This document shows positions 9,561 to 20,442 of a stretch of DNA of 64,000 nucleotides, one piece after another; within the stretch, counting starts at the first letter, position 1, and every line of letters begins with the position of its first letter. The translations under genes were made by a program, and so were the position numbers. The DNA is from Prostheceraeus crozeri. Taxonomy: Eukaryota > Platyhelminthes > Polycladida > Euryleptidae. The stretch lies in the NCBI GenBank assembly GCA_907163375.1, contig CAJQUW010007962.1, positions 236,001 to 300,000 of the forward strand, read 5' to 3'. Below the pieces are notes generated by a model. It was not told where the DNA came from. It worked only from the letters and a program-made list of their open reading frames with translations, and ran no database searches.

Positions 9561-11740
9561 ACCCACGCATGTCCGTGGCAGTGGAACTGTACCGCCTTTT
9601 TTCGAGCAGTTGACCGGGCCTGCCTCCCAAAGCATTACCAGTGGGTTCGGGACCCTCGAACTACCTGATTCCCGTATGCCGTGAATACGTTGGATCTGTC
9701 ACACCTTAACCTGCAACAAATGGGGAAGTGCAAAAGAGAGCAGTGGAAGGAAGCTCGATCACAAATGAGCCAAATAAGTGCCATGCCCAAAAACCTGATT
9801 CAACAACATGAAACATCTGATGACTGTTCATACCTGGCAAACCAGGGGGTGGTATTAATTGGGACGACCGAAGCCTACCACACATTTAAAATAAACAAAC
9901 GTGGAGAATAAAAGGAAAAATTAATCAAACATAAATAAATTCAATGACCAGTGAAATAAAAATAATATTCCAGAGTCTGCTAGTTAGCCGGAGCACGGTC
10001 ACAAACCGCCGACAATAAACCTTTCCAACAAGGTAGAACCCAAAGAAGCATGAGCTTCAGACGACAAAGCCTTATTGCGACTCCGTTTTCACCCTTTCAC
10101 CGCTTTGAGGACGCAGGTTGAGTGAGAAAGGGAAATGTCAAAAAGGGTGATGTGATACGGCCGTTTAACTTCTTGCATGGTTACATGTACGTGTTTGCGT
10201 TTCACACGACGCTCGAAGCGCAGCATGCAGCACGCAACAGGTAACACGGAGCACATAGGTGATGTGATGCGGCCGTAACTGACAACCGTTCTAAGCATAA
10301 CTTCAAACATTTTTTACAAAAAATGAAATTATCAGTTTAACGGTAGGGAAAACTGTAAGAAAACTGTCATATTTCAGGACTTTCAGGACAAATCAGGAAT
10401 TTTGTCATCATCTTATCATGAGGAACACATGTACACGATAGTGCTATGATCTTTATAACAACCTACCAAAATTTACGTTTTCTGATGACTAATACCGGAA
10501 GCAAAATTACAGATCCAATATCGCTTTGGCTATTAGATTTAACATTGTCCTTTTCATCCCCAAAGTACCTCATATCTGACACATCACGAAGGAAGTACCC
10601 AGAATAACAAAAAACTGACCAAATGGAAGGGAAAGATCAACTAGCGGCACCACTCGTAAAACGTTAGCCAATTACACCTTAAAATTTTGTGAAAAAACTT
10701 AAAAATTGAAAATAGCAGCATGATGAAAAGTTTGGAATCGAGTCATTGGTATTTTTTCCTGAATCTGTATAAAACTATTTCTACGGACATGTGCGATAAT
10801 TTAGAACAGATATGTGAGCAAACATGCTGCTGACTTTGCTTTATTAGCTCTTTTATGCCCAACGCACCAAATTTGATAAATTTCTGATTACATACATTTG
10901 AAAATACATCCACTATGAAAGGTTTAAGCTAATTCGCTGAGCATCATATCCGTATGATACTGAAATTAGAGCATAATTTCAAGTACATGTAGCTATATTT
11001 TCCGAGGTGGAAATAGTTGTTCATATATCTCAGCGAAAAATCTCCATTGATTATACATTTGATGACTACTTTACCGAATTTTTTCTTTCTTTTGAATATG
11101 AAGCATATCTGAAGGTCTACATTGAAATGTCTTGGAGTTTGAGAAAGGAAACTTCTTATACTGAATATTCGTAAAAAGATTTTGTATCCAATGTCTTAAA
11201 TTAATTTGCTTTCCTGTGACTTAAGGTGTAGATAATGAAGGCAAATGATTAACTGCAATCGGGTAGGTTTACCAAAGGGACCGACAGGCCAGTTGGAAGA
11301 CTCCGCTTTTCATTCTTTCGCGGCGATTAAAGACTTAAGGCATGGAAGCATGTCATGCCGGATAACGGTTCACTCGGCGTCGTAAGTACAATCCCGATCC
11401 ATAGCTATCACGGGACATTTTCGTTTTGATTGTATTCGCTAACTTATCACTTTTGTAGTAGAGTCATACGTTAACATCAAATGATTCAAATTTTCCTTTT
11501 ACGTCATCTTTAAAATTTTTTGGATTCTTTTTCCTCCACTCGGTCATTTGATGCAAATTGACCTTTATTACGAATCTTTTTTTTCATCTTAGGTTTCCGA
11601 TGGTTCCTGCTTAAAATATCATTCATTTACATCTCAAAGTTATAAGATATCAGTCATCAAAAGCTGTATTTTCAAAGAGCCTGATTTAAAAAATCGTCTG
11701 ATTCAAAATCGTTCGACATGGAAGTGCAAAAAATGAAGCA
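9561..11740. other. Unassigned DNA
   Basis: No protein family recognised. It contains the direct repeat at 10146-10276 and a short segment resembling 6240-6325. The rest is plain AT-rich sequence. Confidence 0.5.
10146..10276. repeat. Direct repeat, 19 bp, 112 bp apart
   Basis: GGTGATGTGATACGGCCGT (10146-10164) recurs with one change at 10258-10276. The segment between (CTTGCATGGTTACATG then TTTCAC and ACACGGAGCACATAGG) resembles 6243-6320 (CTTGCATGGTTAG then ACATG, TTTCACGGCG, GGAACACGTAGG). The two places therefore share an uncharacterised interspersed repeat. Confidence 0.55.
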
Positions 11741-11864
11741 GATTCTGACAAGTATCCGTAAACAATGATTTATAAACATTTGAATTTTTAATTCTGGAAA
11801 AAAGTTCATTAATCGAGCAGAAAGCACTACAATCGAAAATGTTATATTCTACTTTGAAGGACAC

Positions 11865-12155
11865 GTGACTTCCAATTCGACCATTGAAGAAAAAACACTC
11901 ATTAAAATCATGAATGATGATGTGAAATCATGGTCGTCTGAACACAAGATAAAAGTTCGAGTATGCCATAAAACTTTGAAGTTGTCGTCTACTGTCAAAA
12001 CGAAACATGAAAAGATGCCTTCTACTGATCACGTTGTATACCATTACACTTGCCCTGCGGACAACTGTAAAAATGTACAATACATTGATCATGCAACAAA
12101 TGAGTTGATGGTTCGAATAAAGCAACATGAAAACAACGGCTCGATAAAACAACAT
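11865..12155 (+). pseudogene. PLE 2 GIY-YIG endonuclease, N-terminal part
   Basis: The frame includes KTKHEKMPSTDHVVYHYTCP then CKNVQYIDHATNELMVRIKQ. This matches the GIY-YIG nuclease of PLEs: VVYHYTC stands for the GIY strand, YID for YIG (Gly to Asp), and the R in VRIKQHE is the usual catalytic Arg. It stops at SIKQH where the Harbinger TIR begins. Past the insertion, at 15476, TTCTTGGAAACCCATAAA reads FLETHK, the expected continuation, followed by frameshifted remnants to about 15640. Confidence 0.8.
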
Positions 12156-12396
12156 CGGTGGGTTGCTCAACTCGGTCGTAGTTTACTACAAGCTTTGCTA
12201 CCAGCTTTGCGATTGACTTTTTACAATGCAGATATTTACGACCAGCTTCACGACTGATTTTGCTATCGACTTGTTTCTCAACACTGATAGTAACTGCTTG
12301 CTACCGATCGGAGTTATAACAATGGAATTGACTGTTACTGGAAATTACAGTCGCAAATCATTTCAATTGTAAGAAACTCGACTGCTCGCATTGACC

Positions 12397-13620
12397 ATGG
12401 ATGTCTTTGATGCTTTGGACGTCTACGACAGTGTCTGCGAACAGCGACGACGAACCCTTCGAAGTCGAGTTAACCCTCAATTGTTTTACAGCGACGAAGA
12501 ATCTAGAAACGGTTATAGAATGACTAAGAGGTTGTTTTTATAATTTGAGGATCTCGTGGCACCGTATATGGAAGAAAGGAAGAAGATTTGGGGTCTGTCG
12601 AGACACAGTATTCGGGTTGTTTTATCAGATTTTCACAATGTGCATAAGGGTACGATTTGCAAATTAATCCATCAAACAACAATCACGATTTGTAGTCTTC
12701 GAGGTCAAATGATTAGACGGTTTTGAAAATTCAGTTATAAGATTTGAACTGGATTATAATCCGTCGTGGTCTTACTAGGTGATAATGGTTATCCTTGCCG
12801 AAGATATATATATATATTAACACCACTACTGAATCCTGTCACACGTCAACAGAAACGGTTCAACCACAGAATCAAATATTTTGATTAATACGAAATTGAC
12901 GGCACATCGAGGAAGTGGGCAAAAAGGAATTACTAATACCTTACGGAGATAGGAAAAGTCGTGCGTCGCTTGCGGATTAATGTGAGTTCTAGCAAAGTGC
13001 TTCGATTGCTAAAATTCCTTCAGATTCGAATAATTCAGATCACTGCGCACAAGTTTTCTCCATAACGTTGGCCCTTCCGATCATTATTAAAAAAGTAGCA
13101 AGCGTATGAAAATTAGTTCACTTGATGATTTCACATCGTCTCCTCGGCATTGCTCACTGTTTAGTGCATGCATTGAATCGAAGCCAGGCATCGATGTGTG
13201 TTTTGGTGTGTGCTAAGTGATATCACAGCACGCACGCATCTCTCACTGGCTCTGGTGTCCTCTACTGAAGGCTTATTGTTTGCCATTTCCAATAGTAAGC
13301 GATACACGTTCGAGAAGGAGCAAGTTGTCTAATTCTGTGACGTGCCATTTCGATATTAAGGTTACATACAATTCATCCTTTCTAGGAAACCGAAGCGCGC
13401 GCAGATGAATCTAATTCTGTGGGCACCACAAGTCACACAAAAGAACCGGAATTATTATTGAAAGATTATTTGGTGTTTTAAAGCGGTGATTTTCTTGTTT
13501 GCATGTCGGTATGCGATTTCGTCCAGCTAGATGCTGTCGTATTATAGTAGCATCTATTCTGCATAATTCTATCATTTCCAACAGAGAAGAGCATGGGTGG
13601 GCCGATGTAACAAAATGCGA
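12397..13620 (+). pseudogene. Harbinger (HARBI1-like) transposase relic
   Basis: From the ATG at 12397 the frame reads RRRTLRSRVNPQLFYSDEE then SRNGYRMTKRLF, the N-terminal signature of HARBI1-type DDE transposases. It goes on with APYMEERKKIWGLSRHS and HNVHKGTICKLIHQ after a stop. At 13430-13600 KRTGIIIERLFGVLKRR then FSCLHVGMRFRP and RIIVASILHNSI match the C-terminal DDE region containing the catalytic Glu (IERLFGVLK). The middle, including the first two Asp motifs, is not readable. Several stops and shifts make it non-functional. Confidence 0.85.
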
Positions 13621-13919
13621 CAATATGTGACATTTTTCATCTCAAAATAAAATGTGACATAATGTGTATATTTCATTATTGGCCTGACAGAATGTGACAA
13701 ATTCACATAACTAGAAAATAATTTGACAGATGTAATGTTTTTTCAGTAATATGACATAGTATAATGAGGTTTAAAGTCAGAGAGGAGCACAAACTTCGTC
13801 TGAGTGCAATAACGACAACTGCATTCTTTGATCTTGATTTGTACTCGGAATATGTAAAATATATTTCTCCGTGCTCCCATTGGCGACTTGCACGTTCGCC
13901 AGGTAAAGCGTGATTCTGA

Positions 13920-14880
13920 AATACACGTATGGCGTGATAGGAACAGCTTATGAAAGGTTCGCATCATACTTATCTCAAAGGACTCAGTCAGTTATGGTGT
14001 CTCACAGCACATCCAAATAATCATTTCTTTCATGTGGTGTTCAGCAAGGCTCCGTACTAGGACCTACTTCATTCTCGCTTTATCTCTCACCAATCTCGAA
14101 AGTGTTCGGCTCCACTCTTTCAAATACCGTATGTATGCGGATGACTGCCAATTCTATCAAAGCACGACTTCTGAGCGAGTACATGAGCTCTTGCTGTCTG
14201 CGAATAATTGTCTTCATCAAGTGGAGGATTGTTTGGCAAGTAATCAACTGATTTTGAACAGATGGAAGACTGAAGTGATTATGTTATGTCCTCTAAGCAT
14301 AAAAATTCCAACTGAGCCGCTACCACATTTTGATTTTTCTCAGAAAGTGAGGAATCTTGGTATATCATTCGATCGAAACCTCAATTTATCGTGTCACGTT
14401 ACCAACTTGATTCGTGTTTTAAATTGTGAGTTGCGCCGTTTGCGCCATATCCGACGCTATTTATCAACGGATGCGTGTAAAACTGTGGTGTGCAGTACAA
14501 TTCTTTCTCGAATTGATTACCGTAATTCAATTCTATACAACTGTCCAACGTATCTTCTGGATAAGCTACAGTGTATTCAAAACAATGCGGCGAGGTTAAT
14601 TGTGCGTATTCCGAAATATGATCATATATCGTGTCATCTTTCTGATTTACACTGGCTTCGTATCAGACAACGGATATACTTTAAAATTTGTGTCACTGTG
14701 TACAAGATTCTTCAGGGCTCTTGTCCGTCCTATTTGTCAGATCTCGTATCCGTATATGTTCCTAGGCGATCGTTGCGTTGATCTGATGATGACCGAATTC
14801 TGGAGTCTCGCAATTATCGGACTCGCTTTGGAATGCAAATTTTAGTAAAATATAGACTACAATATTTATCATTGCTCTTG
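13920..14880 (+). mobile_element. LINE fragment inside Harbinger (L2/CR1 type)
   Basis: A reverse-transcriptase fragment starts with ERFASYLSQRTQSV and GVQQGSVLGPT. After a frame change it has KYRMYADDCQFYQST (catalytic YADD), WKTEVIMLCPLS, VRNLGISFDRNLNLSCHV, and the post-RT region (LQCIQNNAARLIVRIPK, ILQGSCPSYLSDLV). It lies between the Harbinger transposase and Myb-like genes, so it probably inserted after Harbinger. It is truncated at both ends and no tail was identified. Confidence 0.82.
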
Positions 14881-14929
14881 GGCTGATGCTGAGGCAATAT
14901 ATCAATTACAGCCTGACAAATCGGATCGA

Positions 14930-15269
14930 TTTCATTTTCCTCCACTCGTCTTCAAACATTCTTGTTTCTGTTTTGTGAATCTCTCCTGGGTGCGAGATTT
15001 CAAATCGCGCCAAAGAACTTGCAGCTGCTTCAATGTTTTACTGTTAGAACGAAAAATGATGTAAGAATTTCCTCCCATGCGTCCTCTTTCTTCTTTATTG
15101 ACTTCGCATCGTTCTTTTTCAACTGCATAGTGTCAACGAGCTTCTTATCCTTAATTATCTCGATCAATATAACTTTCTCTTGATCAGTGAAATTTTTCTT
15201 CGATTCGTACCGGTTTTCTTCTTGCTCGCCATTATGTGCAGATATGAGACACAACTGAGTGACGCACAC
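14930..15269 (-). pseudogene. Harbinger Myb/SANT-like accessory protein relic
   Basis: Minus-strand frame: NFTDQEKVILIEIIKDKKLV, then KNDAKSIKKKEDAWEEILTS. After a frame change it gives SKQLQVLWRDLKSRTQE and a KTSGG stretch. A start rich in TxxEK, then AWxxI and LWxxLKxRxxE followed by TGGG-like residues, is the pattern of the Myb/SANT-like DNA-binding proteins that Harbinger encodes next to its transposase to bring it to the TIRs. It is broken by at least one frameshift. Position and orientation (convergent with the transposase) support this. Confidence 0.75.
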
Positions 15270-15944
15270 AATGTGATTACATGATGCTCGTGGATGTCAC
15301 GTGCTACAGCAATGCATGCCATTGGTTACCGTATTGCTACCGACTTTTACGTTTGACGTTGTTGCTACTAGGTTGAGAAACTCCAATTTACTACCGACTC
15401 CAGTCGGTAGTAACTACGACCGACTTAAATTTTACCACGTCGTAACTTACGACCGAGTTGAGCAACCCACCCCATTTCTTGGAAACCCATAAAGCAAAGG
15501 TAAAAACATTGTGAATTCAACAACAATATTAAAGATAAAAGGTTTGCACGACGGTGAAATTATATCAGAACTTGCGCTTCGACGATATCTTGCACCGAAT
15601 TTTCGGTTGACTGAGCACCATCCATCTTCAGGGTGAACACAGTAATGAAATGATGTGAAATAACAAGCAAGTTAAGTTAAAATTCACGGAAGTCACTTAA
15701 TGCTTTTGCACTAAAGCACAGTAAAGGGACGGCAAACATGAATCTGCACGATTGAAATTGTCATTCCGCGCTTTTTTTAGAAACTTGGCACATAGTTAAT
15801 TTGGGAATGAATTTAAGTTATTTAACATAAATCAGAAAGTTGCCTTTTTTATATACGCTTAATCACCACCGATGGCATCTCTAAAACGCATTATTCAATA
15901 ACTGTGTGATGTGATTTTAGCTGAGTGATGTGTTTTGATTCTTG

Positions 15945-15983
15945 CAGCTGAGTATGATATTTTACATATCGAAACCTGTCCTG
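15945..15983 (+). ncRNA. Hammerhead-like ribozyme motif, copy 2
   Basis: CAG, CTGAGTA, T, GATAT-loop-ATATC, GAAA, CCTG, TC, CTG. This is the same architecture as copy 1. Relative to copy 1, helix I has changed from CCG/CGG to CAG/CTG, a compensating pair change. GTGATTT (15911-15917) and AAATCAC (15996-16002) provide the same outer helix. The core has T where a conserved G is expected (CTGAGTA), so this copy is probably inactive. It is the 3' end of PLE 2, in sense. Confidence 0.66.
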
Positions 15984-16035
15984 AATAAATTGCTGAAATC
16001 ACAAAAATGGTTCTTCAATAATATACATCAATTAT

Positions 16036-16505
16036 ACATGGGTCTTTCCACGACGATTCACCCAAATTTCGGAACTTTTCGTGCCACCTAGTCTTCGATT
16101 TTGCTGATTTTCGGGCATGTGTTTACTGTGCATCACAAAACACTAAATCTGAAATATTAGTTTTCGGTTTTGAACATTACAGGATCTAGAACTATTTTTA
16201 GAAATTTGTTTTTTTTGTGAAATTTGGAAATTCTCAAAATTTGAATTTTCACGCAGCTATAACTTTTTTTCTCAACCAAACTTTGCATGCAGCATTAGTT
16301 TGGTATCAAGGAATTCCTGTAAGGATTTCAACGTGTAACTGACATGTAGAACGGAGCACATTTTGATTTTGCACATTTTTTCAATATATGATGTCAATAT
16401 TATATGAGTAGTATCGAGAAGTAGCATTTATAGTATAATAGTACTTGAAAACGTCAAGTTGGTGTGCGGTAAGAAATTATTCCCTTTGATAGATATTACA
16501 TATAG
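16036..16505 (+). repeat. Unclassified interspersed repeat, copy A
   Basis: This segment matches the complement of 24039-24862 over nearly its whole length, for example CCACGACGATTCACCCAA near 16053 and GTCAAGTTGGTGTGCGGTAA near 16453. Copy A lacks about 360 bp present in the middle of copy B. No coding capacity and no terminal inverted repeats were found. It sits immediately downstream of PLE 2. Confidence 0.85.
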
Positions 16506-18763
16506 AGTGGCGGCCAGATTTCAAACTTCAAATTCCCGGGCGATTCACGGGCTATTTCATCGAATTTCCACGCTTTTTCATATTGACCAGATATATTTTT
16601 CCAACTTACACCACTCAAAAATTATCCGGACACTTCTTTAAACTGCTTTCATCATAAAATTTGAAACATATCCAATTTGAATTTTGCTAAGAAAGTTTGA
16701 CGTGAACGATGGTTGACTCCATCGCATTCAGGTTTCAAAATTTTTGAATTCTGTGAGCGGTGGTACTTTAGATTATAAACATACATTTTTCCTCAATGAC
16801 CTGCAGCCAGTGAACTACTTATGGGATTTAAAATGATTTAATATCGATAGAAAAGCTCACTTCCTGAACTTTCCAACGATCAAAAAATACTTCATTTTCA
16901 TCATCTGATTCATAAATTTCAATGAAGTTGTATTTAGCCGATTTTTCAGAATTCAATTTTCAAATACGTTGTTTAAAACAACAAACTGAATTTTGGAACG
17001 AACTACAGCGTATTCATACCGTGATATCAAACTGCACATGTTAATACAAAGGCACGATGACACCAATTTATCAAGAAGTATAGACAAAAGAAGCCAGGAA
17101 AACTACCACAATGAACGAAGACTGCAAGCGCCAGAAGAATTCCCAATAATCGTCCTTTTTTATCAGATTGTGTAGAGAAAATGGGCGCATGGCAACCATC
17201 GCTCATAACATTTGTTTCTAATGTTTCGAGCAAAGTCAGGTATAATAATGGAGAATCAAGGTCTCAATCTCCACTTGATTAAGCGATTGCGGTGTGCGCA
17301 TCAATGCTGCGTCTGTCTTGGGGACACTTACCATCGGATTAAACCATGGCAGAAGTCCCTCTAATCAAATCATTCAACCTGCTTCCTCTTCGCATTGTAC
17401 ACGTATGAGCAATTCCGTCAGTTTCTTGTAATTGGTGCTTATTGAAATAAAATCCATCAGTCATAACATGCAGAAAAAGAATTTAAATATGTTAATTCAA
17501 TGAAATAAAAATACATAGCTTTGAAAATATCACGTCTCAGAAGGCAATTTACTACTTCAGCCATGCATGTTTGAAAGTTGATGTCTGAAAAAGTGACTAA
17601 AAAGAGAAAATTAAAAAGTTGTGAAATTATATTTATCAACCAATGAAAGTGAAATATTTGTGGTAATTAGAGAATCATTAGAGAGAAAAAGAACCCTTCT
17701 GTCGTTGTAAAATCACAGCTCACAGGCAACAAACCGCTGAATAAAGGCCGAAGCATCTGTGCTTGTTTAAAAAGATGGCCAACCGGCTAAATGTGTGATT
17801 AAACGTGTATGCCTAATACGTGCAGTTTATTAAAAGGATTTCTATGGGTCTGATTACTTTCAAAAACAATACATAGGCTTAGAAACAATAATGTCATCAA
17901 ATAAGGTATCAGCCAATTCTGCATTCTTGAAGTATTTTATTTAACCGTCCATTTGTAATGCGATGCGCATTAAGAAATACATACGTGTATGTGGCGGTTA
18001 GCTGGTCAAACACATACCTTCAGGTCTTAAATAGCTGTGCCTCATTTTTCTAGACATATGGTATAGGCTAGCAATAATTACTTGATCTGTTACTTAGAAA
18101 GGTATTTCTTGAATTTATTTTCGCGCTTCTGGTATAGTCATGACCGGAGCAGAGAATGAAATCTTTACGGCTAGAAGAAGCTTCAGATAGTTCCATATAC
18201 TAGCGACCCCATTTTGGTCTATGCATTAGACCCCACTGGTTTGGGTGGCCTTCTTGCCACAATTTGCTTTACGGTATTCGAACTCATCACTTACCTTAGC
18301 CGATGACTTATATTCAAAATAACAACGAATACTCTGATGCACTTTTTTGTCAGTGGCAACGTTTGCACAATTCTGTTGGCATGATTTTGAACTGATATCT
18401 TGCCTCAACTTGGTATGGATGAAGGCGTATAAGTAGCTTGCAGTCTTTAATTGTGCTATTCTTGCTCAGATTTTCTGATGTTGTGAACTTGCAAAATATC
18501 TAACAACTTATTAAATTGATAACGCGAAGATAGACAATCATTTAGACAGGACTTTTTAAAGGTGTTAGAGAATTAGAGAAAAAGTTTCAAATGAAAGATG
18601 TCCTGAGGCTGTAGTCACCCACTTGCGGATTGTCTGCACTGGATAATTGGAACATCATTGACACTGACTTCCTCCATTTCATGATATATATTTCCATGTC
18701 TCTTGCCCAACTATAAAAATTCGACGCTCTTAACCTGAGAGCTGACACTTAGTGAAGGTAGCC
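16506..18763. other. Unassigned DNA
   Basis: I see no recognisable gene or element. Short open frames have no family features. TTCCCGGGCGATTCACGGGC near 16534 recalls CCCGGGC-containing text near 19585-19640, possibly another worn repeat. Confidence 0.45.
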
Positions 18764-19342
18764 ATGATGTCAATGAAAAAAGGTGAAGAAGCTGACTACG
18801 GCGACTCGCAGGTCGAAAAGCTCTGAACCAAATTCACGCTGTCTGAGCTCACGGCGAAGCTGCTCTTCCACAGCTTCATCGAGTTCGTCTTGAACACCCC
18901 GAACCTTGAGACATGCAAAACCGTTAGTGATCTGTGCAGAAAGGTGCTTTCGCAGAATGAGCGGTTCGCCATGTACCCAGAGGTCGTCGAACTCATGAAG
19001 ATTGCGTCGCCCGCTCACTGCCATACTAACACGCTGCTGCAGATCTCGCTTAAATGACCGCGCGTTCTGAGCGACAATCAGGCGAACGCGATCGCGGAGA
19101 AGTGGCTTGGCGAGAAGAAGCGGCGCAAGGTCAAGGCGCGCACTCCTCGCGGCATGAAGCATGTACTGGCATATGGCAAGAAGCTCGAGGAACAAAAGAA
19201 AACGACGCAGAAAACTGAGGTGGACGACGACGAGGGCTTCAACTTCGAGAGCTTTGCCGATGAAGATGCACCGCAGCCGTGGCACTCGGCGTCAGCGTTC
19301 GACGATGCCAACTTTCTCTTATCATTCCCGATTTCACTATAA
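18764..19342 (+). pseudogene. GC-rich coding relic, unknown function
   Basis: One frame of 193 codons runs from ATG 18764 to TAA 19342 with two in-frame TGA codons. Codon structure points to the plus strand: in a 52-codon stretch I counted, 40 end in G or C, whereas the surroundings are strongly AT-rich. The protein has a short acidic/basic start, a helical hydrophobic middle (KFTLSELTAKLLFHSFIEFV), a basic segment (WLGEKKRRKVKARTPRG), a charged KKLEEQKKTTQKTE stretch and an acidic tail (VDDDEGFNFESFADED). I do not recognise the family. It could be a processed copy of a host gene, a transferred gene or part of a mobile element. Confidence 0.5.
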
Positions 19343-20442
19343 GTGACACTTAACATAACCATCATATCACAGATATTATTGACGAAGTTATATGAGAACG
19401 AGGCAATTTCATGTAGTCATGAATGCTTCATCCAGATATTGTGCAAACATACCGGCTATTTCACCAAGATTCGAAGAAATTGTATAGAAATGGTGAGCTT
19501 AATAAAAGTCATGTTAACAGCAGTTGAAATCAAGAAATTACGCTCATTTAAGTTACTGGCGAAAAATCACAAAATGGCATTCCCGGGCTATTTAAGGGCT
19601 AATTGGCTATTTCGGTAGAATTTAAGGGCGATTCCCGGGCCCCAACAAAATAAAAAAGCATTAAATCTTGCATTGATTTCGAAAGATTGGGTAGATTCCC
19701 GTTTTAGCTTGTTTTCTTTTAATGAAACCTATAATCCTGGGTTGCTTTTGTAAAGCGTGCAGTTTTAAGAAAGGCTCAAAAATTGACCTGGTTTAAAAAC
19801 AAAAGTAGATAACATCAATACTATAATTAGAAAATTATTTATTGAAAATATTTTATTCAGGTATGATTTAATAATAGCGGTTCACTAAATACATAACGAT
19901 CTCGAATATGATGAGTGAAACGCAGATGAGAGATTCTCAGTACCATTTAAAAATACAGAAGGGTAGCCTATATGAGATCCTTGACTGATTACACTGTGTA
20001 ACACTGATTTTGTCCCTGGATTGAAAACACATTTTTCTGTCTACTTTATCTACACAAGTAGCGAAACTGCCTTTCTTTTGTCTTGAACTTCGGTTGCAGA
20101 GAGAAAATATCGTTTTTATTAAATTTCGACTTTAAAGTACATATCACACTACTTTTAAATTATCTATCGTATTAAATTCCACTTTTTTAGTCAGGATCAT
20201 AGGTTTCTGTGTTTATGGTAATAGTTAAGTATGAATTAAATAATATTAGCATTGTGAGACTACATTTAACTCGCGATTTCGGACACCAAAATACATTTTT
20301 TACTACTATCTGTGCATATTTTTTACAAAATATACCACCATCAAAAAAATCATATTTGCATGAAAAATTGTATATATCTGTATTGTGTACCGTAATACGT
20401 ATCATTGTAACCATAAAACATGAGAGTTTAAATCAAAGAGGT
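19343..20442. other. Unassigned DNA
   Basis: No gene recognised. TTCCCGGGCTATTTAAGGGC and GGCGATTCCCGGGCCC near 19580-19640 are GC-rich blips; the rest is AT-rich without visible repeats. Confidence 0.45.

Larger units (their letters stand above)
12156..15472 (+). mobile_element. PIF/Harbinger DNA transposon
   Basis: The ends are inverted repeats: CGGTGGGTTGCTCAACTCGG then TCGTA at 12156-12180, and its complement ending at 15472 (only the outermost base differs). CAT flanks both sides (12153-12155 and 15473-15475), a 3-bp target duplication. PIF/Harbinger makes 3-bp duplications, though TWA is commoner. Inside are a transposase relic (+) and a Myb/SANT-like gene relic (-), the normal two-gene arrangement, plus an inserted LINE fragment. 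CTACCGACT/AGTCGGTAG at 15393-15412 is a subterminal palindrome. Confidence 0.88.
11740..16020 (+). mobile_element. Penelope-like element 2, 3' part, split by Harbinger
   Basis: The GIY-YIG endonuclease frame of a PLE runs to 12155, is cut by a PIF/Harbinger transposon, and resumes at 15473. The PLE end carries hammerhead-like copy 2 at 15945-15983 in the same orientation. Only the 3' portion of the PLE is present; no RT was found upstream. Confidence 0.8.

Noticed and set aside
18770-19285. 171-codon minus-strand frame
   Set aside because: Its third positions coincide with first positions of the plus frame, and the G/C-third pattern and charged protein character favour the plus strand.
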